The notes beneath the pieces were generated by a model that was not told where the DNA came from, did no database searches, and worked only from the letters and a program-made list of their open reading frames with translations. A stretch of 32,405 nt of DNA from Kitasatospora indigofera (GTDB lineage: Bacteria; Actinomycetota; Actinomycetes; Streptomycetales; Streptomycetaceae), in the NCBI RefSeq assembly GCF_014655955.1, contig NZ_BNBO01000081.1, positions 1 through 32,405 on the forward strand, written 5' to 3'. Below, one piece after another: positions 1-9,299 of this stretch. Numbering within the stretch: position 1 is the first letter of the stretch; the number at the start of each line of letters is the position of its first letter. A program made the position numbers and the translations under genes.

Positions 1-1036
1 CGGTGTTCGCCGCCAGGATCAGCACCAGCGCGGTCGCCGCCTGGATCAGGTAGAAGAGGAGGCTGTCGCTGCCACCGAAGACGGAGGCCGCCAGCTGGGC
101 GATCACGGTCTGCTGGGTGTAGGCCGAGCAGTCCCCCGCGATGCCGGTGAGCTGGCAGGCGTCGTCGACGTAGTGCACCTTCGCGATCAGGGCGAGCGCG
201 GTGACGCCGACGAACATCACCACCGCGGTGATGCCCATGACGGCCATGGTGGTCGCGGCGTTGCGCGACTTGGGCGCCCGGAAGGCGGGCACGCCGTTGG
301 ATATCGCCTCCACGCCGGTCAGCGCCGTACAGCCGGAGGCGAAGGCCCGCAGGCCGAGCAGCAGCAGGCCGAGACCGGCCAGGGCGTCCTTGCCGTGCTC
401 CGGCTCGACCCCGAACGCCGCGCTCTCGGCGACCGGCGCGTCCCCGAACACCACCCGGACCAGGCCGGTGGCGATCATCAGCAGCATGGCCCCGATGAAC
501 AGGTACGTCGGCGCGGCGAACGCGTTGCCGGACTCCCGGACACCCCGCAGGTTCATCGCCATCAGCAGGGCCACGAAGCCGACGGCGAGCAGGACGCGGT
601 AGTCCGCGAGGCTCGGCAGCGCCGAGATGATGTTGTCCACCCCCGAGGCCACCGACACCGCGACGGTCATCACGTAGTCGACCAGCAGCGAGGCCGCCAC
701 CACGAGCCCGGAGTTGGCCCCGAGGTTGCGTGACACCACCTCGTACGAGCCGCCGCCGCTCGGGTAGGCGTGGACGACCTGGCGGTAGGAGGCCACCACG
801 ACCACCATCAGCGCCACCACACCCGCGGCGACCCACGGGGTCAGGTACAGGAAGGCGGTGCCGCCGACGGTGAGCACCAGCAGGATCTCCTGGGTGGCGT
901 AGGCCACCGAGGAGAGCGGGTCGGACGCGAAGATCGGCAGTGCCAGTCGCTTCGGGAGCAGGGTCTCGCCCAGTTCCTCGCTGCGCATGGCCCTGCCGAT
1001 CACAAGGCGCTTCAGCGCCTGGGGCAGATTGAACAC
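1..1036 (-). CDS. APC-superfamily permease, C-terminus cut by window edge
   Basis: Integral membrane transporter of the amino acid-polyamine-organocation superfamily; 345 residues are visible and the C-terminal part lies left of the window. The N-terminus reads like the family: LGETLLPKR, then FASDPLSSVAYA, the unwound first helix that binds substrate in this fold. Further in are a Gly-rich GSGSYEVV segment, ALTGVEAISNGVPAF and AANT. These are also the hallmark segments of KimA-type potassium importers, so the substrate may be K+ or an amino acid; sequence alone does not decide. I chose the GTG at 1036 because it gives the usual short basic leader (KRLVIGRAMRSEELG) and lies 7 nt after a -10-like TACGCT, so the mRNA may be leaderless. 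ATG 988 is the alternative. It is followed upstream by a second permease on the same strand. Confidence 0.85.
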   Translation of the reverse strand, partial: MFNLPQALKRLVIGRAMRSEELGETLLPKRLALPIFASDPLSSVAYATQEILLVLTVGGTAFLYLTPWVAAGVVALMVVVVASYRQVVHAYPSGGGSYEVVSRNLGANSGLVVAASLLVDYVMTVAVSVASGVDNIISALPSLADYRVLLAVGFVALLMAMNLRGVRESGNAFAAPTYLFIGAMLLMIATGLVRVVFGDAPVAESAAFGVEPEHGKDALAGLGLLLLGLRAFASGCTALTGVEAISNGVPAFRAPKSRNAATTMAVMGITAVVMFVGVTALALIAKVHYVDDACQLTGIAGDCSAYTQQTVIAQLAASVFGGSDSLLFYLIQAATALVLILAANT

Positions 1037-1043
1037 ACGGGCG

Positions 1044-1071
1044 AGCGTATGCGGCTGCGGCGTTGGGGCAA
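1044..1071 (-). promoter_or_regulatory. Possible leaderless promoter of the first permease
   Basis: On the minus strand a TTGCCC (1071-1066) is followed after 16 nt by TACGCT (1049-1044). Seven nucleotides later comes the GTG start codon, which has no Shine-Dalgarno sequence. Transcription would begin at or next to the start codon. This is inferred from spacing only. Confidence 0.35.
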
Positions 1072-1105
1072 TGGGCCCGAAATCGGCCCGCCGAACCTTC
1101 GAGAA

Positions 1106-1141
1106 CCTCTCCGACCTGCCCGTTTCCGCAGGTCAGAGAGG
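1106..1141. repeat. 14-bp inverted repeat upstream of the first permease
   Basis: Left arm CCTCTCCGACCTGC (1106-1119) and right arm GCAGGTCAGAGAGG (1128-1141) pair at 13 of 14 positions around an 8-nt loop. It lies 70-105 nt before the permease start. It could be an operator or a leader hairpin if a more distal promoter is used. No U-tract follows it on either strand. Confidence 0.5.
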
Positions 1142-1203
1142 TCCGGCACGACCGAGGGGCGTGCCGCCCGAGGGCGTTGAGGGCGCCGTTAAGAGATCGT
1201 CAA

Positions 1204-1238
1204 GATATGGCCGCCATATCGGACATACGAGCCATATC
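1204..1238. repeat. GATATGGC palindrome with an extra half-site
   Basis: GATATGGC (1204-1211) and GCCATATC (1213-1220) form a perfect 8+1+8 palindrome. GCCATATC recurs at 1231-1238, 18 bp further on. Just left of it lie CGTTAAG (1187) and CGTCAAG (1198), 11 bp apart. The stretch sits between the two permease genes and is noticeably AT-richer than its surroundings, as expected of a regulator-binding site. Confidence 0.5.
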
Positions 1239-1262
1239 AGCCTATCCGTCGGATCGGTCCGT

Positions 1263-3143
1263 CTACATCCTCATCCGCAGCCGGCACACCACCGCGTCGG
1301 TGTGCCGCCGCAGTGCCCGGTCGATCACGGCACCGCGCCGGTTCTGCAGCGCGCGCTGCCACAGCCGGACGGGCTCGACCTCGGGGATCAGCACGGTGAT
1401 CCGGTCGTAGGCGCGTTCGGCGGCGAGTTCGTTGACGAAGGCGGCGATCGGCGGCCCGAGCCGGCGGTGCGCGTCGGCCACCTCCGCCAGGGCGACGCCC
1501 GGCCGCCACAGCTCCCAGTCGCGGCGCAGCGCCTCGGCGGCCTGCTGGTCCTCGGCGTCGGGCGCGGTGTGCACGACCGTGACCGCGAGCACCTCGTCGC
1601 CGAGCGAGACCGCGGCGCTCAGTGCGTCCCGGGTCAGGCGGGTGATCGCGGTGACGGGTACGACGACCAGGGAGCGCTGCCGTTCGACCGCACCCGGTAC
1701 CTGACCCAGCTCCAGCCGGGCGCCGATCCGGGCATAGGTGCGGTGGATCAGTTCGAAGAGCAGGACGAGCAGGGGCAGCGCGAGACAGATGCCCCAGGCG
1801 CCCTCGGTGAACTTGGTGCCGGTGACGACGACCGTCGCCACCCCGGTGAGCAGTGCGCCGAAGCCGTTGAGCAGGGCCTTGCCCTGCCAGCGCGGGCCAC
1901 GCTCCCGGCGCCAGTGCCTGACCATGCCGACCTGGCAGATCGTGAAGCCGACGAAGACACCGATCGCGAAGAGCGGGACGAGGCTGTTGACGTCCCCGCC
2001 GGAGGCGACCAGCAGCGCCGCCGACACGATCGAGAGGAAGAGCACACCGTGGCGGTGCACCTGGTGGTCGGCGCGCAGCGCGAAGACGTGCGGCAGGTGG
2101 TTGTCCCGGGCCAGCAGGCGCAGCAGGACGGGCAGGCCGCCGAAGGAGGTGTTGGCCGCCAGCCCGAGCAGGACCACGGTGGCGAACTGCACCAGGTAGA
2201 AGCCGAAGCCGTGGCCGAGGGAGGCGTCCGCCAGTTGCGCGAGGACGGTGACCCCCTCCACCGGCTGGAGGTGGAAGCGGCCGATCAGGACGGCCAGGCC
2301 GATCAGCATCACGCCGAGCAGGCCGCCGAGCGCGACCTCGGTGTGCTGGGCGCGCTCCACACGCGGCGTCCGGAAGGACGGGACGGCGTTCGCGACGGCC
2401 TCCACGCCGGTCAGCGCCGAGCAGCCGGCGGCGAACGCCTTGAGCAGCAGCAGCGCGCCGACCGCGGTGGCGTTGCCGGCCAGCGCCGAGGCATGACCGG
2501 CGGCGGCCTCGGTGGAGGCGGGCGCGTCCCGGAACAGACCGACGACGATGATCGCCAGGATCGAGAGGACGAAGACGGCCGTCGGTGCCATGAACCAGCG
2601 CGCGGACTCCGCGATCCCCCGCAGATTGACGGCGGTGACCACGGCGAGGACCGCCAGGCAGAGCCAGACCCGCTGCTCGTACAGGCCGGGGAAGGCGGAG
2701 GTCAGGGCGGCGACCCCGGCCGTGACGGACACCGCCACGTTGAGGATGTAGTCGATCACCAGGGAGGCGGCGGCCGTCAGGGCCGTCCGTCTGCCCAGGT
2801 GGGCCTTGGCGACGGCGTAGGACCCACCGCCGTCCGGGAAGGCCGCGATCACCTGCCGGTACGAGGCGACCAGGACGGCCAGCAGCACGGCGATCGAGAC
2901 GGTGACCGGCAGGGTGAAGCCGAGCCCGTAGCCGCCGGCCGCGGCGAGCACCAGCACGATCGACTCGGGCCCGTAGGCCACCGAGGCCATCGCGTCCAGC
3001 GACAGTGCGGCGAGGCCCCCCAGCGCGGTGAGCTTGTCACGGCCTTCGCCCGCGGGAGCGGCACCGGCACCGGTATCAGGGGGCTCGGGCTCACCGGCGT
3101 CCAGGGCCGGCACGGGTTGCTGCCCCTTGGTGGTACCGAACAT
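1263..3143 (-). CDS. APC permease with C-terminal cytosolic domain, KimA-like
   Basis: 626-residue transporter. The membrane part (about residues 35-470) begins GGLAALSLDAMASVAYGPES and contains ASYRQVIAAFPDGGGSYAVAK, AAGCSALTGVEAVANAVPSF, LAANTSFGGLP and VGMVRHW. The last 150 residues form a soluble alpha/beta domain (VVVPVTAITRLTRDAL onward, ending in VLIPEVEP). Bacillus subtilis KimA, a high-affinity K+ importer of about 600 residues, has the same order: APC core plus universal-stress-like tail. That supports a K+ or amino acid permease; the substrate is inferred. ATG 3143 is chosen because GGAGGT lies 8 nt upstream and the protein then starts just before the conserved core. A four-repeat operator lies 68 nt upstream. 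The gene is the middle of three APC-type genes on this strand. Confidence 0.88.
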   Translation of the reverse strand: MFGTTKGQQPVPALDAGEPEPPDTGAGAAPAGEGRDKLTALGGLAALSLDAMASVAYGPESIVLVLAAAGGYGLGFTLPVTVSIAVLLAVLVASYRQVIAAFPDGGGSYAVAKAHLGRRTALTAAASLVIDYILNVAVSVTAGVAALTSAFPGLYEQRVWLCLAVLAVVTAVNLRGIAESARWFMAPTAVFVLSILAIIVVGLFRDAPASTEAAAGHASALAGNATAVGALLLLKAFAAGCSALTGVEAVANAVPSFRTPRVERAQHTEVALGGLLGVMLIGLAVLIGRFHLQPVEGVTVLAQLADASLGHGFGFYLVQFATVVLLGLAANTSFGGLPVLLRLLARDNHLPHVFALRADHQVHRHGVLFLSIVSAALLVASGGDVNSLVPLFAIGVFVGFTICQVGMVRHWRRERGPRWQGKALLNGFGALLTGVATVVVTGTKFTEGAWGICLALPLLVLLFELIHRTYARIGARLELGQVPGAVERQRSLVVVPVTAITRLTRDALSAAVSLGDEVLAVTVVHTAPDAEDQQAAEALRRDWELWRPGVALAEVADAHRRLGPPIAAFVNELAAERAYDRITVLIPEVEPVRLWQRALQNRRGAVIDRALRRHTDAVVCRLRMRM

Positions 3144-3176
3144 GGATGGGACCTCCGTCGATCGAGTTGTGGTCCG

Positions 3177-3260
3177 ATCCTGGCCGGTGCACCAGGTCGC
3201 TGCCGGCGGTCCATACGGGACCCTGACGGCCCCGCAGTGATCTCTGACGGGGTCTTGACG
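3177..3260 (-). promoter_or_regulatory. Four-repeat operator and promoter of the KimA-like permease
   Basis: Read on the minus strand: CGTCAAG starts at 3260, CGTCAGA at 3249, CGTCAGG at 3228 and a weaker CGTATGG at 3217 (offsets 0, 11, 32, 43). A -10-like CAGGAT starts at 3182, 35 bp after the last repeat, leaving the last repeat at about -46, next to the -35 position. The same layout precedes 4352 and 4733. Spacing near whole helical turns fits paired binding by an OmpR/PhoB-type activator. Confidence 0.6.
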
Positions 3261-3357
3261 CCCGGGGCCGGACACCGCCGGCCCAGGACGCCGCTGCCCC
3301 GGGGCGCCCGTCGGCCTGACGGCCGTGAGCGGGCCCCGACGAATCCTTGGCGCCCCG

Positions 3358-3789
3358 TCAGTCGTGGGTGCTCCGCACACGGTCCGGGACGGGGAGGAGG
3401 TGCACGCGGACCGTCCGCCGGGGCAGCCCCGCAGGCAGTGACGACAGCAGCGCAGCGGCGGCGAACAGCCCGAGCCGAACGCCCTCGACACCCGCGCCGC
3501 CCCACTCCAGGGTGGCGTGACGATGGGCCACGAACCCGTTGAAGAACAGCCAGCCGGCCCCGGCGACGAGCGGCGCAGCCACCGGGCGGGAGAGCGCCCC
3601 CAGGAGGGCGCTGAGGGCGGCGAAGGCGCCCAGCGCGAACCAGGTGGCGTGCAGCTCACGCACCACGGCCAGTGCCGCGACGAGGGCGGCGAAGGCCCCG
3701 AGGGAGACCGCGCCCGACATGCTCGCCGGGAGACGGTCCACCACCGGCCGGAAGGTGCGCCGGCCCGGGCGGGCACGGTACAGCATCAT
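3358..3789 (-). CDS. Small four-helix membrane protein, DUF4118-like
   Basis: 143 residues. A basic N-terminus is followed by four hydrophobic segments at roughly 25-43, 49-66, 70-87 and 104-120, then a basic tail. The size and topology, and the WLFFNGFVAHRH loop, recall the DUF4118 four-helix module that precedes the kinase core in the K+ sensor KdpD, but the match is by pattern only. The start at ATG 3789 is supported by an AAAGGGG 8 nt upstream; ATG 3786 is the alternative. It begins 14 nt after the stop of the universal stress protein and is surely cotranscribed with it. KdpD itself carries a universal-stress domain next to a DUF4118 module, so this pair resembles the KdpD input half as separate proteins. 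Exact function unknown. Confidence 0.7.
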   Translation of the reverse strand: MMLYRARPGRRTFRPVVDRLPASMSGAVSLGAFAALVAALAVVRELHATWFALGAFAALSALLGALSRPVAAPLVAGAGWLFFNGFVAHRHATLEWGGAGVEGVRLGLFAAAALLSSLPAGLPRRTVRVHLLPVPDRVRSTHD

Positions 3790-3803
3790 GGCGTCCGCCC
3801 CTT

Positions 3804-4352
3804 TCAGTGGCTCGGAGCCGGCGTGGTCGGCAGGTGCCAGAGGTTGCGCCGGTGGATTGCCTCCAGCTCGCGGTGGAGCGTGGGCCTCGGCACGGCGAGC
3901 ACCGGGCAGGACGCGTACCTGACGCAGTGCGCCGTCACGGAGGGCCGAAGTCCCCGGCGCAGCAGGCTGCCGCCGCCCGCCCCGACCACCAGCAGGTCGG
4001 CCGCCCGGTCCGCGGTGTGCACCAGGGCAGGGCCGCTGTCGCCGCGGATGACCTGTGCGGAGAGCCGCACCCCGGCCGGCGCACCGCCGAAGGCCTCGTC
4101 GAGGGCCTCGCGCAGACGGGCCGACGCATCGTCCTGCCAGGTCGCCAGGAGGGGCGGGCAGGGCGCGAGCCGGTAGCCGTGCTCACCGCCCGGCGGGATC
4201 CAGGCGAGCAGCGCCAGAACCTCGGCGCCGGTGCGGCGGCCCTCGGCGACAGCCCGGTGCAGCGCTGCCAGGCTGCCGAGCGATCCGCTCACACCGACCA
4301 CGATCCGCCCGGGCCGCCGCTCGTCGCGGCCGGCCCCGTACAGGTCCGTCAT
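3804..4352 (-). CDS. Universal stress protein (UspA-like)
   Basis: 182-residue single-domain Usp protein. RIVVGVSGSLGSLAALHRAV (about residues 16-35) is the first strand and helix; the nucleotide-binding end of the fold shows as LLVVGAGGGSLLRRGLRPSV and the final strand as CPVLAVPRP. The usual ATP-binding G-2x-G-9x-G-S/T pattern is present in modified form (GAGGGSLLRRGLRPSVT), so nucleotide binding is likely but unproven. ATG 4352 is chosen because GAGGAACGGAA precedes it and the protein then has normal length. It is the first gene of a two-gene operon with the small membrane protein at 3789. Its promoter carries the same four-repeat operator as the KimA-like permease and the divergent SAV_915 operon. 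Confidence 0.88.
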   Translation of the reverse strand: MTDLYGAGRDERRPGRIVVGVSGSLGSLAALHRAVAEGRRTGAEVLALLAWIPPGGEHGYRLAPCPPLLATWQDDASARLREALDEAFGGAPAGVRLSAQVIRGDSGPALVHTADRAADLLVVGAGGGSLLRRGLRPSVTAHCVRYASCPVLAVPRPTLHRELEAIHRRNLWHLPTTPAPSH

Positions 4353-4381
4353 TTCCGTTCCTCGTTCGCTCGACTGCCTCC

Positions 4382-4464
4382 AGCCAAGCCCACCGGCACG
4401 GGCGGAGGACCTTCCCTGACGCTTTCCTGACGGCAGTGCAGGCGATCCGAACGCGTCTCTGACG
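4382..4464 (-). promoter_or_regulatory. Four-repeat operator and promoter of the stress-protein operon
   Basis: On the minus strand CGTCAGA starts at 4464, CGTTCGG at 4453, CGTCAGG at 4432 and CGTCAGG at 4421: offsets 0, 11, 32, 43. A -10-like TTGGCT starts at 4387, 34 bp after the last repeat. No -35 box of good quality is visible, as expected where an activator substitutes for it. Confidence 0.6.
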
Positions 4465-4582
4465 GGGGCCGGCCCGGTATCCGGCGATCCCACCCGAGCC
4501 CTCCGCCTCCGCCTCCGCAGGGCCCTCTCCGGCGCCCTTCCCTGGCTCCGCACAACCCCCGTTGCGCCGAACGGGTGAGCCA

Positions 4583-4665
4583 CGTCAAGGCTTCGTCAGG
4601 GGAAGCCCCCGGGAGGTCAACGAGTCGTCAGGATCACCCGCTTCGTGCGTGGGCCCGCCTAGCGT
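4583..4665 (+). promoter_or_regulatory. Four-repeat operator and promoter of the SAV_915/lysA operon
   Basis: CGTCAAG at 4583, CGTCAGG at 4594, GGTCAAC at 4615 and CGTCAGG at 4626 give offsets 0, 11, 32, 43. A -10-like TAGCGT lies at 4660-4665, 34 bp after the last repeat. It is divergent from the stress-protein operator; the 380-bp gap between the two genes is fully accounted for by these two promoters and their leaders. Confidence 0.6.
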
Positions 4666-4732
4666 CGGAGATGTTCCCCCCCGGGTCGACGAGGACCCGC
4701 CCCATCTCCTCCAGTCCTCCGGAGCGCTCGCC

Positions 4733-5092
4733 ATGACCACCATCACCCCGGCCCCTGCGGAGCCCGAAGAACCCAGGCCCGTGCTGCACGTCCCGGTCCG
4801 GGCCGTGGGGACCGCGTTCGCACTGCGGCTCTTCAAGCAGCGCGACGGCAGCCGCTGCGCCGTCGCGTTCACCTCGGCCACCGCGCTGACGATGCTCCTC
4901 GGGCCCGCCCAGCGCTCCGTCCGGCTCGCCGAACCCGCCCTGCGCGCCCTGGCGGCCCCGCTCGGTACCACCACGCTGGTCATCGACCCGCAGCTGGTCG
5001 CCCCGCCCGTCGCCGCGCGCACCGCGGTGCGGACCTCCCGCGCCGCCGGGCACGCCGCACCCCGGTTCCCCGCCCTGCAGCCCCAGCGATGA
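4733..5092 (+). CDS. SAV_915-type protein
   Basis: 119 residues, no membrane segment or signal peptide. The core has VLHVPVRAVG, RLFKQRDGSRCAVAFTSA, RLAEPALRALAAPLG and LVIDPQLVAPP, which matches my recollection of the small SAV_915 family of streptomycetes (related to SseB N-terminal domains): compact single-domain proteins of unknown biochemical role. ATG 4733 has GGAG 8 nt upstream. Its stop overlaps the next start (ATGA at 5089-5092), so the next gene is translationally coupled. It is the first gene of a three-gene operon whose last member is a diaminopimelate decarboxylase, and shares its operator type with the stress-protein and permease genes. Family assignment fairly secure, function unknown. 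Confidence 0.75.
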   Translation: MTTITPAPAEPEEPRPVLHVPVRAVGTAFALRLFKQRDGSRCAVAFTSATALTMLLGPAQRSVRLAEPALRALAAPLGTTTLVIDPQLVAPPVAARTAVRTSRAAGHAAPRFPALQPQR

Positions 5093-5583
5093 CCGCCGAC
5101 CGCCCGGCCGACGAAGTGGCGTACGAGCCGCTGAGCCCGTCCCGGGCCGCCGGCTCGGCCCGGGACGCCGCCCCCGCCCTGCGGCTGTGCCTCGACGAGG
5201 TCACGGTCGGCGCCCGAAGGCAGCGCCCGACCGGCGGCGGCTCCCCCGCCGGCGCCCCCGACGGCTTCGGCCCGCACACCGCGGGACGGCCGCTGCAGGC
5301 CGTCGCCCGCATCGCCCACGGGCCGGTACCGCTGGACTTCCAGCGGCTGGCGGCCCAGATCCCCGCCCTGCAGTGGGGGCTCGCCCTCGCCGGGCAGGCC
5401 GACCTGGAACTGCATCTGGCCTGCGTCGACCAGCGCGAGCTGCGCGCCGTCGTCGCGGACCTGCGCCGGGCCGGCGCCGCCCGGGTGCAGGTCGAGCTGG
5501 TCCTGCGCCACCTCGTCCCGACCCGGGACACGGCGACCGGCATCGCACCCGTCGTGACCCTCGCAAGGAGCGCCGCCTCATGA
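5089..5583 (+). CDS. Stand-alone AsnC/Lrp ligand-domain-like protein
   Basis: 164 residues. The C-terminal part (about 70-145) reads like the RAM/AsnC ligand-binding domain: LQAVARIAHG (strand 1), LAAQIPALQWGLALAGQADL (helix, then strands 2 and 3), ELRAVVADLRRAGAARVQVE (helix 2 into strand 4) and LVLRHLVP. The first 65 residues are Ala/Pro/Gly-rich and I see no helix-turn-helix, so it would not be a DNA-binding Lrp regulator by itself. Stand-alone AsnC domains bind amino acids and can act as sensors or regulatory partners. Start and stop overlap both neighbours (ATGA at 5089 and 5580), placing it in stoichiometric coupling with the decarboxylase that follows, which makes control of that enzyme by an amino acid ligand plausible. 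Assignment is from pattern, not alignment. Confidence 0.6.
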   Translation: MTADRPADEVAYEPLSPSRAAGSARDAAPALRLCLDEVTVGARRQRPTGGGSPAGAPDGFGPHTAGRPLQAVARIAHGPVPLDFQRLAAQIPALQWGLALAGQADLELHLACVDQRELRAVVADLRRAGAARVQVELVLRHLVPTRDTATGIAPVVTLARSAAS

Positions 5584-6937
5584 CCCTCACCCCCGTCCGC
5601 GGCTGCCTGTACGCCGACGAGCCCGACACCACCCCCGGCAGCCCCGTCGGCGCGCCCTGGCCGGCCTCGGCCCAGGACGGCCCCGCCGGGCTCACCGTCG
5701 CCGGGGTGTCCCTCGCCGACGCCGCCGACCGCTTCGGCACCCCGCTCTACGTCCTCGACGAGGGCGAGGTCCGCTCCCGCTGCCGCGCCTACCGCAGCGC
5801 CCTGCCGGGCGCGGACGTCCTGTACGCGGCGAAGGCGTTCCTGTGCAGCGCCCTGGCCGACTGGATCGCCGAGGAGGGCCTCGGGCTCGACGTCTGCTCG
5901 GAGGGCGAACTGCGCCTGGCCGCGGCGGCCGGCTTCCCGCCCGAACGGATCCTGCTGCACGGCAACGCCAAGAGCCCGGAGGAACTCCGGCTCGCCCGGC
6001 GCCTGCGGGTCGGGCGGATCGTCGTCGACAACCTCGCCGAGGTCCCCCGGCTCGCGGCCCTCAGCAACGCGGACACGCCCCAGCGCGTCCTGGTCCGGGT
6101 CGTCCCGGGCGTGTCCGCCGGCCACCACGAAGCCGTCCGCACCGGCGTGGCGGGGCAGAAGTTCGGCTTCGCCGTCGAGGGCGGCGACGCCGAGGAGGCC
6201 GTCCGGCGGATCCTGGCCCAGCCCGGCCTGGTCCTGGCCGGGCTGCACTGCCACCTCGGCTCCCAGGTCACCTCCGTCGAGCCGTACCTCACCGCCGTCG
6301 ACCGCCTCGTCGAACTCCTCGCGGCGATCCGGGACGAGCACGGTGTCCAGGTGCCGGAGCTCGACCTCGGCGGGGGCACGCCGTGCGCTACCTGCCCGGG
6401 GAGGCCGCGATGGACCTGGACGAGTTCGCCGCGCTCGTCCCCGTCCGGCTGGCCGACGCCTGCAAGCGCCGCCGCCTGGACGTCCCCCGCCTCGTCGTCG
6501 AGCCGGGCCGGGCGGTGGTCGCGCCCGCCGCGGTCGCGGTCTACCGGGTGCTGACGGTCAAGCACACCGCCGACGGCCGGGTCTTCGCCGCGGTCGACGG
6601 CGGCATGAGCGACAACCCACGGCCCGCCCTGTACGGCGCCCGGTACGCGGTGCGCCTGGTCGGCCGCGCCTCCACCGCCGCCGAGCGGGAGGTCGACGTG
6701 GTCGGTCGGCACTGCGAGGCCGGTGACGTCCTCGTCCGGTCCGCCCGGCTGCCGGCCGACCTGCGCCCGGGCGACCTGCTGGCCGTCCCGGCCGCGGGCG
6801 CCTACCAGCTCTCGATGGCGTCCGGCTACAACCTGGTCGGCCGCCCCGCCGTCGCCGCCGTCCGCGGCGGCCGGGCCCGGCTGCTGATCCGGCGGGAAAG
6901 CGTCGAGGACTTCCGCGCCCGCGAGGTCGGCCGCTGA
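5580..6937 (+). pseudogene. lysA: Diaminopimelate decarboxylase, single-base frameshift
   Basis: PLP-dependent fold-III decarboxylase that converts meso-diaminopimelate to lysine. Visible are the PLP lysine in LYAAKAF (K85), LHCHLGSQV, the LDLGGG loop, VEPGRAVVAPA, VDGGMSDNPRPALYGARY and the catalytic-cysteine segment HCEAGD. The reading frame breaks at 6377: the first frame gives LDLGGG and then runs out of homology to a stop near 6554, while HAVRYLPGEAAMD and the rest follow in the -1 frame. Restoring one C after GGGGGC repairs the gene to about 452 codons. It may be a sequencing error at a G5 run, a true inactivation, or frameshifting. ATG 5580 overlaps the preceding stop and has AAGGAG upstream. 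It is the last gene of the operon. Confidence 0.85.
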
Positions 6938-7129
6938 GCCGTCCTCACCGCGACCTGCCGACGACGGGGTCCTGCCGAAGGTCCGCGCTGCCGGAGGCCT
7001 GGAACTGACCGCGCGCAACAGGGGCAGATGCCGTTCGTCGCCGGTGTCGCCGGGACCTCCACCGGTTACCGCCGGGCCGCGGCCCGCACACCGCATCGGC
7101 GCCCCCGTCCGTCGTCGGCCGGGCGATGG

Positions 7130-9097
<1,968 letters not shown>

Positions 9098-9299
9098 CCT
9101 GCACTCCCGTCGACCGCCCAAGCCCTCCGGCCGCCAGGCGAGCGGCGTCGCCAGGCTATGCGAGCCGCCCTCCCCACCCCCGTAGGACGCCCACCGCCGC
9201 ACCCACCGTCACCCCAACAGCGGCTGCCGCGAACCATCACGGAACGGTTGGCCACCGACGACCGACGCACCGGCGGCTGACCGGAGAAGGCGCGCGGTC

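Noticed and set aside
987..3542. 851-codon plus-strand open frame opposite the permeases
   Set aside because: Antisense to a clear APC permease; composition is the Gly/Asp/Arg/Gln-rich pattern of antisense frames in GC-rich DNA, with no domain.
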